Positions 60,645-64,000 of a DNA stretch of 64,000 nt are shown here, piece after piece (position 1 is the stretch's first letter; every line of letters begins with the position of its first letter). Both the position numbers and the translations under genes were made by a program. A model generated the notes under the pieces. That model saw nothing but the letters and a program-made list of their open reading frames with translations, was not told where the DNA came from and searched no databases. The DNA comes from Artocarpus heterophyllus (lineage: Eukaryota; Streptophyta; Magnoliopsida; Rosales; Moraceae). The stretch spans positions 17,509,770 through 17,573,769 of the forward strand of contig CM046333.1 in assembly GCA_025403435.1 (NCBI GenBank), read 5' to 3'.

Positions 60645-60929
60645 CCCTTCCTCTCTCGTCTATTCAAAGGAATCATCTGCCTCTCTCTCCTAACCTTTTC
60701 TGGCGGTCGCTTTACCCACTCTTAAAAGCTCTCATTTCCTTTCCATATCTTCTTCTCTCCCCTGCCAGCACCATAGAACTTGTTGCAGTAGCCAGTCCTT
60801 TCACTTTCACTCCCTCTCTAAATCACCCTGATCTCTCCAACTTTCTTCTTTTAAGTTTTACCCTCCTTTCCTATCCTCTCTTCCTCTACATTTTTTGCAT
60901 CCCCATTTCTCTCTTTTGAAAGTAAAAAG

Positions 60930-61009
60930 GGTAAGTTTCTTGCAAAACATCGACTTTTTTGTTACATTTTCCTTTTCAACTGTTTGATTGAACTTTGCCC
61001 TTTCGCAGA
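60930..61009 (+). other. Possible intron in the 5' untranslated region of the MATE gene
   Basis: A strong donor (gtaagtttc) at 60930 and an acceptor (ccctttcgcag) ending at 61009, with T-rich sequence between, would remove 80 bases just upstream of the ATG. Not needed for the coding frame; transcript data would decide. Confidence 0.4.
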
Positions 61010-61040
61010 TTTCTTGGAAGAACAAGTACAAACAACAACC

Positions 61041-62096
61041 ATGGAAGAAAAAGACCCAGATTTCTCTTTTCGCAAATTCCCGTCTATTTCTCAAGTAAAA
61101 CCCACCAAAAGAAAAGACAAAAGAAAAAAAAAAAGTTGTCAACTTTTTCTTTCTTCCTTACTCATTTCCTCTGTTTATTATGATTTGTTTTCCTAACAGA
61201 TAGTAGAAGAACTGAGAGAGCTATGGAGCTTAGCCTTACCAATAACCGGCATGAACTTACTAGTGTTCTTCAGAGCCGCTGTGTCCATTCTCTTTCTGGG
61301 CCGGCTGGGTAGCCTTGAGCTCGCTGGCGGAGCTCTCTCGTTGGGCTTCACCAACATCACAGGCTACTCCGTCCTGATGGGCCTGGCGTCAGGCCTTGAG
61401 CCTGTCTGCAGCCAAGCCCACGGCGGCAAGAACCAGGACCTCCTAATCCTCTCCTTTCAGCGAATGGTCCTCATCCTCCTAACCGCCTCACTCCCCATCG
61501 CCCTCCTCTGGCTCAACCTCGAGAGAATCATGGTTTTCATGGGACAGGACAAGGACATAACCGCCATGGCCGCAACCTACTGCCTCTACTCCCTCCCCGA
61601 CCTCTTCACAAACACGCTGCTGCAGCCGCTGCGGGTGTTTCTCCGGTCGCAGCAGGCGGCGAGGCCGATGATGTTCTGCACGCTGGCGGCGGTGGCGCTG
61701 CACGTGCCGCTCAACGTGGCGCTGGTGCCGGTGATGGGGTTCGGGGTGCCGGGGGTGGCAGCAGCGTCGGCGGCGACGAACGCGATCATGGCGGGAATGA
61801 TGGCGGCGTGGTGGTGGTGGTGGAAGAGAGGAGAGAGCGTGAAGTGGAAAGGAATTGGAGAAGTGGTTTGTGGAGGTGGAGGTGGAGGTGGTGGAGGAAT
61901 GGGGCAACTGTTGAGGCTGGCGGTGCCGAGCTGTTTGGGGATATGTTTGGAATGGTGGTGGTATGAGATAATGATTGTGATGGCAGGGTACTTGCCGAAT
62001 CCAACACTGGCTGTGGCTGCTACTGGGATTCTCATTCAGACCACTAGCATGATGTACACTGTCCCCTTGGCGCTTTCTGGCTGTGTCTCTACCAGG
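61041..62096 (+). CDS. MATE-family efflux transporter, N-terminal 317 residues (exons 1 and 2; gene continues past window)
   Basis: A MATE (DTX-type) antiporter, which exports organic compounds in exchange for cations across plasma or organelle membranes; its substrate cannot be told from sequence. Exon 1 (61041-61094) encodes 18 residues from the ATG in 'caaccatgg'. A 105-bp intron (gtaaaa...taacag) follows, and exon 2 (61200-62096) is in phase 0. Residues 27-110 contain hallmark helices with [39 protein letters not shown] and the CSQAHG motif. [18 protein letters not shown] is near 152-169 and [14 protein letters not shown] near 262-275. Between helices 6 and 7 a cytosolic loop has five Trp (222-226) and nine Gly (243-251). 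Exon 2 ends ...GCVSTR before gtgagt. About 180 C-terminal residues, starting with the usual VGNELG, are outside. Closest recalled relatives are Arabidopsis DTX54-type proteins (unverified). Exon 2 is GC-rich against AT-rich surroundings. Confidence 0.92.
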
Positions 62097-62113
62097 GTGA
62101 GTGTTTGCTTCTT

Positions 62114-62144
<31 letters not shown>

Positions 62145-64000
62145 AGTCCCGTCCCTTCTCTCTCTGTCTCTGACTCCCCACTTTTTCCTTTTTCAGTTTT
62201 CTTTAATTCTTGAATTTGCAAACAAAAATGGTAAATTTGTTTAGTGGACAATTATGAGGATGGTTTGAAACGTTTGATTGTTTGGTAAATTTTATAAGTT
62301 GTTTGGAAATATAAACCAAATCCGGTTAAATTATTATTTTTTGTTGACAATGTAATATGTGAGTTTTATGTTGTAAGAACTAAAAATTTTGGCTAAAAAA
62401 GTGAAAGTGTCAAGCATTCTGCTAATTTAATTGGATAGTTATGAACACAGATAGGATAATTTTCTAGTAGAAAATCATGAGTTGATGATTTTAAACAGCT
62501 TAATTAGTTATTAAAATTTTAATTTAAGTGGATATAAGCAAAATAGAGTTATTTTTCAAGTATATAATTAGGGGATGGTTTAAATCGATTTAATTTTTTA
62601 TTAAATTTCAATTTAATTAGATATATGATTTTGATGTGGTTAGATGGTTTTAAACTTGTTTTTTTTATTATTATTATTATATTACCAAATTGTCAAAAAA
62701 AAATAAAAATACACGAGTCTTCATATATTGTTTTTTATTTTTCTTTTTAGTGGAATATGGTTTTCTAATCGTTCTGTTTTTTTTTTCTTTTTTTGTTTTA
62801 AGGAAGTTTTCTATAGTTCTGTCAACGATCACTTGTGACAATAATTTTCCTTGTGGTAGTAACGATGGTTTGCAAATATCTAAGTGTAGGTTATTTCGTA
62901 TTCTTATCCTTGATATGCTATAAGAAAATAATAAAAAACACTAAAAATACAGTGCTTAGTTTTTGTAATTATTTATAGGGTATTTGGAAAGATGGTGAGA
63001 ACCAGTGGTGAGAACCACTTTTACTGTAGCATGTGAGAGTTTTACACTGTAGTATATTTTTTTTATTGTTACTGTAGCATGTGAGAGCTTTATACTATTC
63101 ATAACTGAGATAACTGAGATTATGGTAGGAACTGAATGGTTCCCACTACTGCCAAACACATCCTTAGTTGTTTCTGTAATTTATAAATCTCACGAATATA
63201 TAAACCGTCACATTAATAGTGCGAGTAGGTGTGTTCTGCATTTGTTGTAGCAATTTATATCGTCTACAAACACTTGACGCATATTTTGTTGATGGACGCA
63301 ATAGGCATTAGTGACATCCTTCTCTAATTTTAATTTTTGGGAAGCTTTGCTATGGACGAAGTTACAATATTGGACCATCTGGTATAGTGGGTAGAATCAT
63401 TAGTCAGATTTTTTTTTTTTTTGTTGTAAATTTTAGAGCTTTACAATATTTTTAACTAAAAAAATTAAATAAAAAGAAGTTTACAAAAATGGGTAATGAA
63501 TTGGTACTCGTACCAAACTTGTATTTTTTTTAATATTTTATGTGACATACATGCTCTAAACAAAATAAGGCACATGAGATGGGGAGATCTCCGTCCACTA
63601 AAAAAGTGCACGAGAAACAAGCACTCTAGCTCAAGTTTGTTGCCAAAGCACCAATTCCGTGAGCGTGCGAGAAATACCAGACCCAGAGTTTCCCACTAAT
63701 ATTCTAATCAATGGAATGGGGTTCTCCCAAATCCCAAGATTTTATTTGTCCTACATTTTGTCATAAACTGAACATATTCAAAATCTATCTTTGCATTATA
63801 ACAAGTGGGCTTTAACAATAATATTAAACATAAAAGGCCGAGATATGGGATTGAACCTCACTAGTGAGAAAGCATAAAGCTTCTTTTAAACATGATAAAT
63901 TTTTCTGTTTTTTCTTTTAATTTTAAATGACGGACTTTAAGAGAAGAACACAAAACTAAAAGCGATAGATTAAGGGGGTTTATTTCTTAACGTTATATGT
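62097..64000 (+). other. Second intron of the MATE gene, running off the window
   Basis: Begins gtgagtgttt after codon Arg317. It contains a TC-rich stretch (62117-62170), AT-rich DNA, poly-T tracts and a MITE at 62978-63164. None of the reading frames in it matches the missing MATE C-terminal half, so the intron is at least 1.9 kb. The short frames (62690-62923, 63496-63699) have no support. Confidence 0.7.
62978..63164. mobile_element. hAT-type MITE in the MATE intron
   Basis: The left end 'agggtatttggaaagatggt' then 'gagaacca' is matched by the complement of 'tggttcccactactgccaaa' then 'cacatcct', giving about 28-base inverted ends of the AGGxTGTTTGG type common for hAT-derived MITEs. Inside, 'actgtagcatgtgagag' occurs twice (63014, 63071). 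The flanks 'ttagtttttgtaatt' (62956) and 'ttagttgtttctgtaatt' (63164) are similar, possibly a worn duplication. Confidence 0.6.

Noticed and set aside
60340..60676. Minus-strand frames with long Arg-Glu repeats
   Set aside because: Translation of the (TC)n microsatellite; not a gene.
61488..62035. Minus-strand frames of 139 and 149 residues opposite the MATE exon
   Set aside because: His/Pro-rich antisense shadows of GC-rich exon 2.

Overview
This is nuclear DNA from a flowering plant, probably a eudicot (inference). The reasons are an AT-rich background, a spliced plant MATE-family transporter gene, Athila-type, chromovirus-type and Copia LTR retrotransposons with plant tRNA primer sites, and pieces of a florendovirus/petuvirus-like endogenous pararetrovirus. 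No prokaryotic gene, rRNA, tRNA or CRISPR array was seen. Apart from the transporter at the right edge, everything recognisable is mobile or viral DNA.

Layout. 1-15772: a decayed plus-strand Athila-like element. Its left LTR is cut by the window edge, it has a tRNA-Asp-type primer site, broken gag, protease, RT/RNase H and integrase, and a downstream ORF of the 'putative plant transposon protein' type. Two further LTR-type insertions interrupt it (about 2640-5345 and 8730-11625). 15773 to about 55.9 kb: one endogenous pararetrovirus (EVE), plus strand, cut into successive pieces by nested insertions. The pieces are 15773-16075 (coiled-coil region), 17092-18093 (coat/gag region), 33006-34021 (protease and RT start) and 53367 to about 55.9 kb (rest of RT, RNase H, C-terminal region, 69-bp repeats and promoter).

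Insertions in the EVE. An unclassified repeat lies at about 16.08-17.08 kb. A minus-strand non-autonomous Athila-like element occupies 18094-23759 (TSD GAAAG). A very young LARD-like element with two ~4.07-kb LTRs and a 1.09-kb non-coding interior occupies 23773-33005 (TSD ATTTT). A ~3.7-kb solo LTR spans 34022-53366 (TSD AGGCA). That solo LTR was itself hit by a mini-LARD with only 199 bp between its LTRs (36373-42300, TSD CTCAA, its second LTR carrying a solo LTR at 38639-40605, TSD ATATT) and by a Copia element with broken gag-pol (43295-52970). Target-site duplications make the nesting readable by eye.

56-60.3 kb is AT-rich intergenic DNA with MITE-like inverted repeats and simple repeats. 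60.3-64 kb holds the 5' half of a MATE efflux transporter gene: a TC-repeat-rich promoter, TATA box, a likely 5'UTR intron, exon 1 (61041-61094), exon 2 (61200-62096) and a long second intron that runs off the window and carries a MITE. It is the only apparently functional host gene here. Element boundaries come from visual alignment of repeats; family names come from motif recognition, not a database search.
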